From contig JANQWS010000053.1 of NCBI GenBank assembly GCA_030729785.1, forward strand, positions 1 to 64,000: a stretch of DNA of 64,000 bases. Reading direction: 5' to 3'. Every line of letters begins with the position of its first letter. Within the stretch, counting starts at the first letter, position 1. Made by a program: the position numbers and the translations under genes. This document shows, piece by piece, positions 36,716 through 46,226 of the stretch. The notes under the pieces are model-generated. The model saw only the letters and a program-made list of their open reading frames with translations. It ran no database searches and was not told where the DNA came from. Origin of the DNA: Algoriphagus sp. Its GTDB lineage: Bacteria; Bacteroidota; Bacteroidia; Cytophagales; Cyclobacteriaceae.

Positions 36716-37798
36716 ATGGTAAAAAAAATATTCCTAGGCCTTTTTGCTACCGCCATGATTTTGGCAATCGTATACATGCTGGGTCCTAAAGTAAAAACCC
36801 AGCGCCTGACCATTGCCTTCCCAGAAGTCCCAACTGATGCGGAGGCACTTGAGGAATATCTTTCCAGAAGGGAGGATTCTGTCAAGGGAATGAAGCCCGG
36901 AAACGAAGCCTACCTCATTTGGGCAGATTCCCTAAACAAGCAAAAAACTCCGTATTCCATTGTATACATTCATGGATTTGGTGCTAGCCCCATGGAAGGG
37001 GATCCTGTGCATCGATTCTTGGCGGCTCATTTTGGCGCCAATTTATTTGTAACCCGCCTACCCGAACATGGCATCAGTCGGAAAAATGGAATGGAATATT
37101 TGACCGCCCAAGACTTGGCCAATGCTGCGGGTGAGGCGTATCAAATAGGTAAAAGTTTAGGTGAAAAAGTGATTGTTGTGGGAACTTCCATGGGTGGTTC
37201 CTTAAGCCTTCTGCTTGCCAGTCAGCAAGCGGATATCCAAGCCCTGGTACTCTATTCACCTGCCATCCGTGATGAAGCAAGGATGCTTGAAGGATTTTTT
37301 TCTCCTTGGGTTTTCTGGGTCTTGAAGAAGACACTCTTGGAAGATGGAGTCATGAACCAGCCGCGTGAGGGAGAAAAGGGAGATTACTGGTCTGAAGAAT
37401 ACCATGCCAATGGGTACCAGAGTTTGGCTGTGCTATTGTACAGCGAAATGAATGAAGAAACCTTTGCCAAGGTGAAGCAACCTGTATTTATGGGCTATTA
37501 TTACAAGAATGACCAGGAAAAGGACATGGTCGTATCCGTTTCCAAAATGCAAGAAATGTTTGGACAATTGGGTACAGCCCCTGCACTGAAAAAGGAAATG
37601 GCCTTTCCAAAAACTGGAGATCACGTGATCGCATCTTCCATTACCTCTCAAGATTGGCAGACGGTATTATTTCAAACCATAGATTTCTTAGAGAATGTTA
37701 CCCAGGTTCCTGCCAATCCTGCCTACCAGCAGCAAGTGGAGCAAATGACTAAGGCCAACCAATTGCTGGACAGCATCCCTTTTAAAAAGCAAGACTAA
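36716..37798 (+). CDS. Alpha/beta hydrolase
   Basis: YIHGFGASPMEGDPV and nucleophile elbow VVGTSMGGSLSLLLA. Confidence 0.9.
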   Translation: MVKKIFLGLFATAMILAIVYMLGPKVKTQRLTIAFPEVPTDAEALEEYLSRREDSVKGMKPGNEAYLIWADSLNKQKTPYSIVYIHGFGASPMEGDPVHRFLAAHFGANLFVTRLPEHGISRKNGMEYLTAQDLANAAGEAYQIGKSLGEKVIVVGTSMGGSLSLLLASQQADIQALVLYSPAIRDEARMLEGFFSPWVFWVLKKTLLEDGVMNQPREGEKGDYWSEEYHANGYQSLAVLLYSEMNEETFAKVKQPVFMGYYYKNDQEKDMVVSVSKMQEMFGQLGTAPALKKEMAFPKTGDHVIASSITSQDWQTVLFQTIDFLENVTQVPANPAYQQQVEQMTKANQLLDSIPFKKQD

Positions 37799-37812
37799 TT
37801 TGGATAAATACA

Positions 37813-37846
37813 AAAAAATGGGAGGTTAAAGCCTCCCATTTTTTTT
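37813..37846. terminator. Bidirectional terminator between alpha/beta hydrolase and xylA
   Basis: aaaatgggaggttaaagcctcccatttt with A/T tracts. Confidence 0.88.
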
Positions 37847-39158
37847 AGATAAATCTGTTGATTAGATTTTCGAAGTATTCCTGCTTCCCGCTGATTTGGG
37901 TTGGCTCTCCCACTTCTAAGGCATAAGAACGAAGATCCTCAAGCGTCAATTTACCCTCCTCAAAGGCCTTGCCTTTTCCAGCATCAAAGCTTCCATAGCG
38001 ATTTTTCCGTCGCGCCAAGTAGTCTGACTTTTCGAGAACCTCAGCAGCTATAATCAAGCCACGGGCAAAGGCATCCATACTGCCGATATGCGCCAAGAAT
38101 AAATCCTCAGGATCGGTCGAGTTTCGTCTGATTTTCGCGTCAAAGTTGACCCCTCCACCTTGCAAGCCTCCGGCAGCCAAGATAATCAACATAGATTCTG
38201 CTAGTTCTTGTAGGTTGAGCGCAAATTGATCTGTATCCCAACCATTCTGGTAATCTCCCCGGTTGGCGTCAATAGATCCAAGCATGCCTGTATCTGCAGC
38301 CACCTGGAGTTCATGCTGGAAAGTATGTCCTGCAAGTGTCGCGTGGTTCACTTCAATATTCAATTTGAAATCCTTGTCCAATCCAAAGTGTCTTAGGAAT
38401 CCAATCACCGTTTCCGAATCGTAATCGTATTGGTGTTTGGTCGGCTCCATCGGCTTCGGCTCAATAAAGAAGGTGCCTTTGAATCCATTTTTACGCGCAT
38501 AATCTCTAGCCATGGTCAAGAATCGAGCAAGGTGCTCCTTCTCCCGCTTCATATCGGTATTCAATAAAGACATGTAGCCTTCTCTACCGCCCCAGAACAC
38601 GTAGTTTTCACCTCCTAATTTGATGGTTGCATCCAAGGCATTTTTCACTTGGGTACCCGCAAAAGCCAGCACATCAAAGTTTGGGTTGGTAGAGGCTCCA
38701 TTCATGTAGCGAGGGTTGCTAAACACGTTGGCAGTACCCCAAAGCAATTTGATTCCACTAGCCTTTTGATGGTCAGCGGCATAATCTGTGATGATCTGCA
38801 TTCGCTTCTCGTATTCGGCCAAGGTAGGTCCTTCATCGATTAGATCTATGTCGTGAAAGCAGTAGTATTCTGCACCAATTTTGGTCATGAATTCAAAAGC
38901 CGCATCCATTTTATCTTTCGCTCGCTGAATGGGATCAGCGCTTACATCCCAAGGATGTTTGATGGTACCTGGACCAAAGGGATCCCCTCCCGTACCACAG
39001 AAGGAATGCCAGTAAGCGATTGCAAACTTAAAATGTTCCTTCATGGATTTACCAGCAATGACCCTATTGGGTTCATAATAGCGAAACGCCATGGGATTGT
39101 CACTTTCTTTGCCTTCAAATTGAATTTTCCCAATGTTGGGAAAAAATGAATTAGCCAT
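37845..39158 (-). CDS. xylA: Xylose isomerase
   Basis: [62 protein letters not shown]. Confidence 0.98.
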   Translation of the reverse strand: MANSFFPNIGKIQFEGKESDNPMAFRYYEPNRVIAGKSMKEHFKFAIAYWHSFCGTGGDPFGPGTIKHPWDVSADPIQRAKDKMDAAFEFMTKIGAEYYCFHDIDLIDEGPTLAEYEKRMQIITDYAADHQKASGIKLLWGTANVFSNPRYMNGASTNPNFDVLAFAGTQVKNALDATIKLGGENYVFWGGREGYMSLLNTDMKREKEHLARFLTMARDYARKNGFKGTFFIEPKPMEPTKHQYDYDSETVIGFLRHFGLDKDFKLNIEVNHATLAGHTFQHELQVAADTGMLGSIDANRGDYQNGWDTDQFALNLQELAESMLIILAAGGLQGGGVNFDAKIRRNSTDPEDLFLAHIGSMDAFARGLIIAAEVLEKSDYLARRKNRYGSFDAGKGKAFEEGKLTLEDLRSYALEVGEPTQISGKQEYFENLINRFI

Positions 39159-39200
39159 AGTTATAAAGGTTATTGATTATAGGTTAAGAAATAGGTTCAA

Positions 39201-40709
39201 TTAATAGGATTCAGGATTAGCAGTAAGTTGTTCCAATCGAGCAAGCCACACCTGGTATACTTCTTCGTAGCGATCCGCAATTGCAGGATTTGGAGCTAAA
39301 GTTTGGAGTTTGGTTAATCCAAGAAATGCCTCTTCTTCACTAGCAAATATACCTGCGCCCAAACCTGCGCCTCGTGCTGCCCCTTGTGCTCCGTCGGTGT
39401 CATAAAGCTCCAAATTCACTTGATTCATTTGCACAAAAGTCTCTCGAAAAATTGGACTTAAAAACATGTTGGCATGACCTGCCTTTACCGTAGCTAGAGT
39501 CATCCCCATGTCCTTCATAATTCGAAACCCATACGTCAAAGCAGATACAATTCCTTCTTGAGCAGCACGAAGGAGATGGCCTTGTTCGTGCTTTAGTAAG
39601 TCCAAGCCAAGCAGGTGAGCACCTACTGGCTTATTTTGTAAAATACGCTCCACACCATTCCCAAAGGGTAAAAAAGTTAGCTTATCTGCCCCAAGAGGGG
39701 CTTTACTAGCAAGTGTGTTCATGTCCTCGTAACGAAGTGAATTTCCTCCAAGCATTCTTTTGAGCCAAGAATTGAGGATACCAGTACCATTGACACAAAG
39801 GAGCACTCCATAAGAAGGCGTACGTTGAGAATGGTTTACATGAACAAAGGTGTTCACACGAGATTTGGGATCGTATACGGGCGTGTTTGCCACCCCATAC
39901 ACTGTACCCGAAGTTCCTGCGGTAGTTGCTAATTCGCCCGGATGAAGTACTTGCAATGAAAAGGCATTATTGGGCTGATCTCCAGCTCGGTAAGCAATGG
40001 GTATTCCAGCTTCCAAGCCTGTTTCAGCGGATGCGGATGCAGAAACTTTCCCTTGAAGAGAGAAAGAAGGAACTGCTTCAGGAATCCAATCTTTTGGAAT
40101 TTGCATTTCCGCGAGCAACCGCTCACTGAGTCCGTTTTGTTTGAAATCCCAGAAGATACCTTCAGAAAGTCCTGTTTCTGAGGTAAGGATCTCCCCACTC
40201 AACTTCATGGCGATAAAATCCCCTGGAAGCATGATTTTATAAATCTGTTCGGCTAACTCCGGTTGATTTTCAATTACCCACCGTAGTTTGGATGCAGTGA
40301 AATTCCCAGGAGAATTGAGCAAGTGCGGAAGGCAGTACTCCGCCCCCAAACTTTGAAAAGCTTTTTCTCCTTGCGCTACAGCCCTACTGTCACACCAAAT
40401 GATAGAAGAACGGAGAACTTGGTGAGATTTATTTACACAAACCAATCCATGCATCTGGTAGGCAATACCAATAGCAGCTAATTCACCGACTTGCACATCA
40501 GCTGCTTGACGCACAAATGCAATTCCTTCCTTTACATAGCCCCACCACATCTCGGGATCCTGTTCAGCCCATCCTGATTGGGTGGATTGAATAGGCATTT
40601 CTACAGCTGGAAAAGCTTTAGCAATTATAGATTTACCAGTTTTTGCATCTAAAAGGCAGACTTTTACAGAAGAGCTGCCTAGATCAATACCGAGGAGTAA
40701 CTTACGCAT
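39201..40709 (-). CDS. xylB: Xylulokinase (FGGY family)
   Basis: LLGIDLGSSSVKVCLLD, YQMHGLVCV, TTAGTSGTVYGV; start placed at MRKLLLG. Confidence 0.95.
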   Translation of the reverse strand: MRKLLLGIDLGSSSVKVCLLDAKTGKSIIAKAFPAVEMPIQSTQSGWAEQDPEMWWGYVKEGIAFVRQAADVQVGELAAIGIAYQMHGLVCVNKSHQVLRSSIIWCDSRAVAQGEKAFQSLGAEYCLPHLLNSPGNFTASKLRWVIENQPELAEQIYKIMLPGDFIAMKLSGEILTSETGLSEGIFWDFKQNGLSERLLAEMQIPKDWIPEAVPSFSLQGKVSASASAETGLEAGIPIAYRAGDQPNNAFSLQVLHPGELATTAGTSGTVYGVANTPVYDPKSRVNTFVHVNHSQRTPSYGVLLCVNGTGILNSWLKRMLGGNSLRYEDMNTLASKAPLGADKLTFLPFGNGVERILQNKPVGAHLLGLDLLKHEQGHLLRAAQEGIVSALTYGFRIMKDMGMTLATVKAGHANMFLSPIFRETFVQMNQVNLELYDTDGAQGAARGAGLGAGIFASEEEAFLGLTKLQTLAPNPAIADRYEEVYQVWLARLEQLTANPESY

Positions 40710-40710
40710 A

Positions 40711-42354
40711 TTACCAGAAGATAGTGTAAAGTGCAGCAATAATACCAACAATCAGAATCGCCCCAATCTTAAAACCAGTGCTTGTTTTGAACAATTCCTT
40801 TGAAACATCAATACTGTTGGGATGGTCTTTCCCTTTGCCTTCTACAAGAGATATTCCAATCATTAGGACTGCAAGTACCACAAACACCCAACCCATTCGG
40901 TCGATAAAAGGCAAAGCTGGGAATACAATTTTGAGGACCACTGAGAGTGGAATACTGAGGGATGCACCCACAAGTGCTGCATTTGAGGTGGTTTTTTTCC
41001 AGAAAACTCCAAAGAAGAAAATGGCAAATACCCCAGGGCTTATGAAACCGGTATATTCTTGAATAAATTGAAAAGCCTGATCCAATTGTCCTAAAGCCGG
41101 TGCTACAAATGCTGCAATTACAAAGGAAACAATTGCAGTAATCCTACCTATTCGTACTTTGCTCGCTTCAGAACTATCTTTTCCAAAATACTTGGAGTAG
41201 ATATCCATGGTAAAAATAGTGGACGTACTGTTGGCCATGGAGGCAAGGGAAGAAACAATAGCTGCCGTCAAGGCAGCAAAAGCAAGCCCTTTCAATCCGG
41301 TCGGCAAAATTTGAAGCAAGGAAGGATAAGCACGGTCGGACTTAATCAAACCAGTAACCGGATCTTTCATCGATTCAATAAATCCAAGATCCGTGCCATT
41401 CGACACAATTACCAAGGCAGCAATTCCTGGAACCACTACAATAAGTGGCATAAGTAGCTTTAGAAATCCAGCAAAAATCATCCCTTTTTGTGCTTGATCT
41501 AAGTTCTTTGCAGCAAGGGCACGCTGGGTGATGTATTGATTAAATCCCCAATAGCTAAGATTTGTAATCCACATCCCCCCGATCAATACAGACAATCCAG
41601 GAAGATCCAGGTAAGCATCTCGGGTCCCTCCCTTTCCATCGGCCACCATCATCTCTCCTTTGGACAAGATCATCGAAAAATGACCTGGAACCTCATTTCT
41701 TAAAATGGCTAATCCTTGCCAGGCGTCCCCATCTCCTACCATACCCAAGGCGATGTAAGTAGTGGCTAGTCCACCACCAATCAAGAACACCACTTGGATG
41801 ACATCCGTCCAAGCTACTGCTTTTAATCCACCATAAATGGAATACAGCATTGCAAATAAAGCAAGGCCCACGATCCCATACGTTAGAGGAATCCCTAAAA
41901 TCGTATTCAAGCTCAATGCTCCGAGGTAGAGCACGGAAGTCAAATTCACAAACACATACAAAAGCAACCAAAACACTGCCATGGTAGTCCGTACACGTGC
42001 ATCGTATCGGTCAAAAAGGAAGCCAGGCATGGTGTAAATCCCTTTTTTCAAATAAACAGGTAAAAAGAAAATAGCAACCACTAAAAGCGTGGCCGCTGCC
42101 ATCCATTCGTAAGTAGCAATGGCCAGACCCAAAGCATATCCTGAACCAGACATCCCAATAAATTGCTCTGCCGAAATATTAGAAGCAATTAAAGAGGCAC
42201 CTACAGCCCACCAAGGCAAGGCTTTACTAGCAAGAAAATAGTCAGAGGAGTTTTTTACGTGGCCTTTCTTTTCGCGGGAGACAAAAAAACCCATCCCAAT
42301 AATCAGGAAGGTATAGCCTAAAAAGACTACTAAATCAATGGTTTCTAAGAGCAT
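40711..42354 (-). CDS. Sodium/sugar symporter (SSS family)
   Basis: Multi-TM; SNISAEQFIGMSGSGYALG, AYPSLLQILPTGLKGLAFAALTAAIVSSLASMANS; adjacent to xylBA. Confidence 0.95.
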   Translation of the reverse strand: MLLETIDLVVFLGYTFLIIGMGFFVSREKKGHVKNSSDYFLASKALPWWAVGASLIASNISAEQFIGMSGSGYALGLAIATYEWMAAATLLVVAIFFLPVYLKKGIYTMPGFLFDRYDARVRTTMAVFWLLLYVFVNLTSVLYLGALSLNTILGIPLTYGIVGLALFAMLYSIYGGLKAVAWTDVIQVVFLIGGGLATTYIALGMVGDGDAWQGLAILRNEVPGHFSMILSKGEMMVADGKGGTRDAYLDLPGLSVLIGGMWITNLSYWGFNQYITQRALAAKNLDQAQKGMIFAGFLKLLMPLIVVVPGIAALVIVSNGTDLGFIESMKDPVTGLIKSDRAYPSLLQILPTGLKGLAFAALTAAIVSSLASMANSTSTIFTMDIYSKYFGKDSSEASKVRIGRITAIVSFVIAAFVAPALGQLDQAFQFIQEYTGFISPGVFAIFFFGVFWKKTTSNAALVGASLSIPLSVVLKIVFPALPFIDRMGWVFVVLAVLMIGISLVEGKGKDHPNSIDVSKELFKTSTGFKIGAILIVGIIAALYTIFW

Positions 42355-42786
42355 AACTAGTGGTTGGGATAGGTTATTTGCAGAATTTGTTTTAGAAAAA
42401 ACTTGGGTTTATCTGGTTTACAGGTGTTAAATATAAAGGTTTGTTACAAAGCTGCACACAGGATTGAAGATCAATTCAAGTAAAATCTAAATTTTTTATT
42501 TGAATGGAACTCCAGTTAAGAAAATGAAATCCAATCCATAGATATGCCAATTAAGAAACTAACAAACTCTTAACTGACTCTATAAACAGGATGTGAAAAC
42601 GAAGTGTACCACATACGTACAGACAACTGTTCATATTCGTTCAATTCGTAAAATTGTTTAACAAGAATTAGAAAATAAATAGGGTCAAACCGCTTAATTT
42701 CAAGGACAACTAGCGATTTATTCAAACAAAAGCCGTAAAATTGGGTCGATTTTTTACTTAGCATCATTTTTGGAGCTGAATCGTTT

Positions 42787-43464
42787 ATGGCAAATAAAAG
42801 CAGTGTATTTGATATGATTGGGCCGATCATGGTTGGACCCTCTTCTTCACATACTGCAGGCGTAATTCGAATAGCCAGAGCTTCCATTCGTGTATTGGGA
42901 GGAACTCCAGAAGAAGCAAAAATCACTTTCTATAATTCCTTCGCAAGAACGTACGAAGGACATGGCAGTGATCGCGCCATTTTAGGCGGATTGATGGATT
43001 TCAAAACTGATGATCTTCGAATCAAAGATGCCTTAGAAATAGCTAGTCAAACTGGTTTGAACTACAGTTTTAAATCCATTGGAAATTCGTCCATTCATCA
43101 TCCAAATACGATCAAGCTGCAACTTCAAAAAGGCTCCCGAAGGATAGAAACCACCGGCGAAAGTTTAGGAGGCGGAGTGATTAACATTTCTGAGGTGGAT
43201 GGATTTGTAGCTAATTTTTCAGCACAAAACCATACGTTGATCATTAAAGCGGACGATGTTTCTGGTGCCATTGCCTTTATTTCAAGTGTGATTGCACAGG
43301 AAAAAGTAAATATTGCAACCATGTCAGTATCTAGAAAAGGAAAACATGATCTAGCATGCCATGTAATTGAAATGGATTCAGGTATTCAAGAAATTACCCG
43401 TAACTATTTGCTTTCTTTGCCCTGGATTAAAGAACTAATCTACATTCCAGATATCGATCTCTAA
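42787..43464 (+). CDS. sdaAB: L-serine dehydratase, iron-sulfur-dependent, beta subunit
   Basis: IGPIMVGPSSSHTAGVIRIAR, YEGHGSDRAILGG; C-terminal ACT domain. Confidence 0.93.
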   Translation: MANKSSVFDMIGPIMVGPSSSHTAGVIRIARASIRVLGGTPEEAKITFYNSFARTYEGHGSDRAILGGLMDFKTDDLRIKDALEIASQTGLNYSFKSIGNSSIHHPNTIKLQLQKGSRRIETTGESLGGGVINISEVDGFVANFSAQNHTLIIKADDVSGAIAFISSVIAQEKVNIATMSVSRKGKHDLACHVIEMDSGIQEITRNYLLSLPWIKELIYIPDIDL

Positions 43465-43491
43465 CCAATTCTAAACCAACACCTACCACAG

Positions 43492-44847
43492 ATGAAAAAA
43501 TTTTTTGTACTGTTTTTCTTTGGAGTTCTGCCACTACTACCGGTTAACGCTCAAACAGAGGTTCCAAATGGACCTTTGGATTTGGGTACCTGTGTGGCAA
43601 TAGCCATTGAAAACAACCTCACCTTAAAGCGATCCGAACTCAACCAGCTAATTACTGAAGCCAACCTCTTGGAAAGCCAAGGCAGAAGATTACCTAGTTT
43701 GACTGCCGGTGCCAGTTCAGGATATCGTTGGGGCCGATCAATCAACCCAGTAACCAACTTGTTTGAAACAAGGAGAATCGGAAACATCAACCTATTTGGA
43801 AATACGGGTGCGCCAATTTTTCAAGGTTTGCGTATCAACAATAGTATTGGACAAGCAAAGAGCGACTTAAAAGCCGGAGAATTTAATTTGGAAGCTACCC
43901 GGAATGACATCACCTTGAATGTGATCAATTTATTTATTGATGTGGTATTTAATCGGGAACAAGTAAAAATTGCAGAAAATCAGTTCAATACTACTACCGA
44001 ACAATTGGGACGAACCCAGCAATTGGTAGATGTAGGCTCCTTGCCGTATTCAGATTTGTTGGATTTACAATCTCAGAATGCAACCAACCAATTGAATGTG
44101 ATCAATGCAAAAAACGGGCTTCGACAAGCCAAATTAGCGTTGGCGCAGGCACTTCAGATCCCATTCACGGAAAGTTTTGAGGTAATCGAACCAGAATATG
44201 AAGTATCCAAAGAGGCCCTAACTTCTGGTACCCCTGCTGAGATTTTTGAGATTTCTGTATCCCTAATGCCTCAAATCAAAGCTGCCGAAGCCACTATGAA
44301 AAGTGCAGAATATGGCGTAAAAATAGCAAAAGGAGGATTTCTCCCTACCCTTGATGCTGGGGTATCTGCATTTTCAAACTATGTAGATCAAGCATTTGTA
44401 TTTGGATCAAGTGAAATCATTCCATTCCGTACACAGGTAGAAAATAACTTTTCCCAATCAGGAACACTCAATTTGAGTATTCCTCTTTTTACACGATTCG
44501 GCAACAAGTCCAATTTACAGCGTGCACGCGTGCAACAGCAACTTGCTGAAGTATCTATGACAGAAGCAAAAAATAGATTGCGTCAGGATATCGAAACCGC
44601 ATACAATTCAGCATTGAGTTCAGAGCTATCCTACCAAGCCTCCTTAGTTCGGGTGAAGAGCTTGGAAGAAACCTTCCGAATTGCGCAGCAAAGATTTAAT
44701 TTAGGGGCCATCAATTCAGTAGACTTTCAAGTGGCCCAAAACAACTTATTCAATGCTCAGGCAGATCTATTGAACGCGAAGTACAGCTATATTTTCAGAA
44801 TCAAAGTCCTAGATTTATACCTAGGTAACTCCATTAATCTAAACTAA
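43492..44847 (+). CDS. TolC family outer membrane efflux protein
   Basis: Signal peptide; TolC helical repeats (LGRTQQLVDVGSLPYSDLLDLQSQ; RIAQQRFNLGAINSVDFQVAQNNLF). Confidence 0.93.
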   Translation: MKKFFVLFFFGVLPLLPVNAQTEVPNGPLDLGTCVAIAIENNLTLKRSELNQLITEANLLESQGRRLPSLTAGASSGYRWGRSINPVTNLFETRRIGNINLFGNTGAPIFQGLRINNSIGQAKSDLKAGEFNLEATRNDITLNVINLFIDVVFNREQVKIAENQFNTTTEQLGRTQQLVDVGSLPYSDLLDLQSQNATNQLNVINAKNGLRQAKLALAQALQIPFTESFEVIEPEYEVSKEALTSGTPAEIFEISVSLMPQIKAAEATMKSAEYGVKIAKGGFLPTLDAGVSAFSNYVDQAFVFGSSEIIPFRTQVENNFSQSGTLNLSIPLFTRFGNKSNLQRARVQQQLAEVSMTEAKNRLRQDIETAYNSALSSELSYQASLVRVKSLEETFRIAQQRFNLGAINSVDFQVAQNNLFNAQADLLNAKYSYIFRIKVLDLYLGNSINLN

Positions 44848-44850
44848 ACC

Positions 44851-46164
44851 ATGGCTACTAAAAAGTCCAACAAACTCCTTTATTACTTACTCGGTGCAGT
44901 AGGTGTAATCCTATTATTTGCCATCATTGGCCGCTCTGCTGGCTGGATCGGTGGTGCCAAAGAAACAGAAGTTGAATTTTCAATGGTGAAAAAAGTCGCC
45001 ATTGTAGAGAAAGTGAGTAGCTCTGGAGAAATTCAACCCGAGGTTGAAGTAAAGCTATCCCCAGATGTGGCCGGTGAAATCATTGAGTTGAATGTACAAG
45101 AAGGTGACTCTGTTGAAATGGGAAGACTACTTGTAAAGATTCGCCCTGACAACTTTATCTCTGCATTAGATAGAACCAAGGCAAACTTAAATCAACAAAT
45201 GGCCAATTTGGCACAGTCTAGAGCCAACCTACAGCGTGCTGAAGCCCAGTTTACTCGTTCGGAACTGGAATACAAGCGACAGCGCACCCTACACCAACAG
45301 AAAGCAATCTCCGATGCAGATTTTGAGCAGGCACAAGCCAACTACATTTCAGCACAAAAAGATTTGGAGGCTGCAAAACAAAATGTAATTGCTTCTGAAT
45401 TTATTGTTAAAAGTTCCCAAGCTTCTGTAAATGAAGCATCTGAAAACCTCCGTTTGACCAATGTAAACTCCCCAGTATCGGGTATTGTATCCAGCTTAAA
45501 GGTGGAGCAAGGCGAACGTGTGGTAGGTACACAGCAGATGGCGGGTACAGAAATGATGACCATTGCAGACCTATCCAAAATGGAAGTTCGCGTAGATGTC
45601 AACGAAAATGACATCGTACGCTTGTCTTTAGGTGATACCACGCTTATCGATGTGGATGCCTATTCTGCATCTGGAAAGAAATTTAAGGGCATTGTCACCA
45701 GCATTGCCAATACGGCCAATACCAAAGCATCTCCGGATGCCGTTACTGAATTCAAAGTCAAAATTCGAATTCTGAATGATTCTTACCAAGATTTGGTAAA
45801 GGAAGGAAATAAGTATCCTTTCCGGCCTGGAATGACTGCTTCTGTTGAAATTTTGACCAATTCAAAAAATGACGCGATTTCTATCCCTCTTTCTGCAGTC
45901 ACCACACGAGAAGACAAAAAAGACAGCATAGCAGGAGGTTCTGGCAAAGTGAAAGAACTTGTTTTTGTGTCTGAAAATGGAGTTGCAGCCATTCGTGAAG
46001 TGAAAACTGGAATCTCCGACTATGAAAACATAGAGATTATTTCTGGTCTGAAAGAAGGAGACGAAGTGATTTCAGGCCCTTATTTTGTGGTTAGCAAACA
46101 GCTAAAAGAGGGTGATAAAGTAAAGAAAATTTCCGCACCAAAGCCAGCTACTACCAAGGAGTAA
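44851..46164 (+). CDS. Efflux RND/ABC periplasmic adaptor (HlyD/MacA-like)
   Basis: VKLSPDVAGEIIELNVQEGDSVEMGRLLVKI lipoyl motif, coiled coil, VNSPVSGIVSSLKVEQGERV. Confidence 0.94.
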   Translation: MATKKSNKLLYYLLGAVGVILLFAIIGRSAGWIGGAKETEVEFSMVKKVAIVEKVSSSGEIQPEVEVKLSPDVAGEIIELNVQEGDSVEMGRLLVKIRPDNFISALDRTKANLNQQMANLAQSRANLQRAEAQFTRSELEYKRQRTLHQQKAISDADFEQAQANYISAQKDLEAAKQNVIASEFIVKSSQASVNEASENLRLTNVNSPVSGIVSSLKVEQGERVVGTQQMAGTEMMTIADLSKMEVRVDVNENDIVRLSLGDTTLIDVDAYSASGKKFKGIVTSIANTANTKASPDAVTEFKVKIRILNDSYQDLVKEGNKYPFRPGMTASVEILTNSKNDAISIPLSAVTTREDKKDSIAGGSGKVKELVFVSENGVAAIREVKTGISDYENIEIISGLKEGDEVISGPYFVVSKQLKEGDKVKKISAPKPATTKE

Positions 46165-46183
46165 TTAGCTATCTAATAAATTC

Positions 46184-46226
46184 AAAAAGTCTTCTAAGCC
46201 TCTAGGGTTTAGAAGACTTTTTTTTT
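46184..46226. terminator. Bidirectional terminator between adaptor and TonB receptor genes
   Basis: aaaaagtcttctaa gcctctaggg tttagaagacttttttttt stem-loop. Confidence 0.85.

Noticed and set aside
42570-42926. 118-aa minus-strand ORF upstream of and overlapping sdaAB
   Set aside because: Overlaps the conserved sdaAB start antisense, with no domain evidence.
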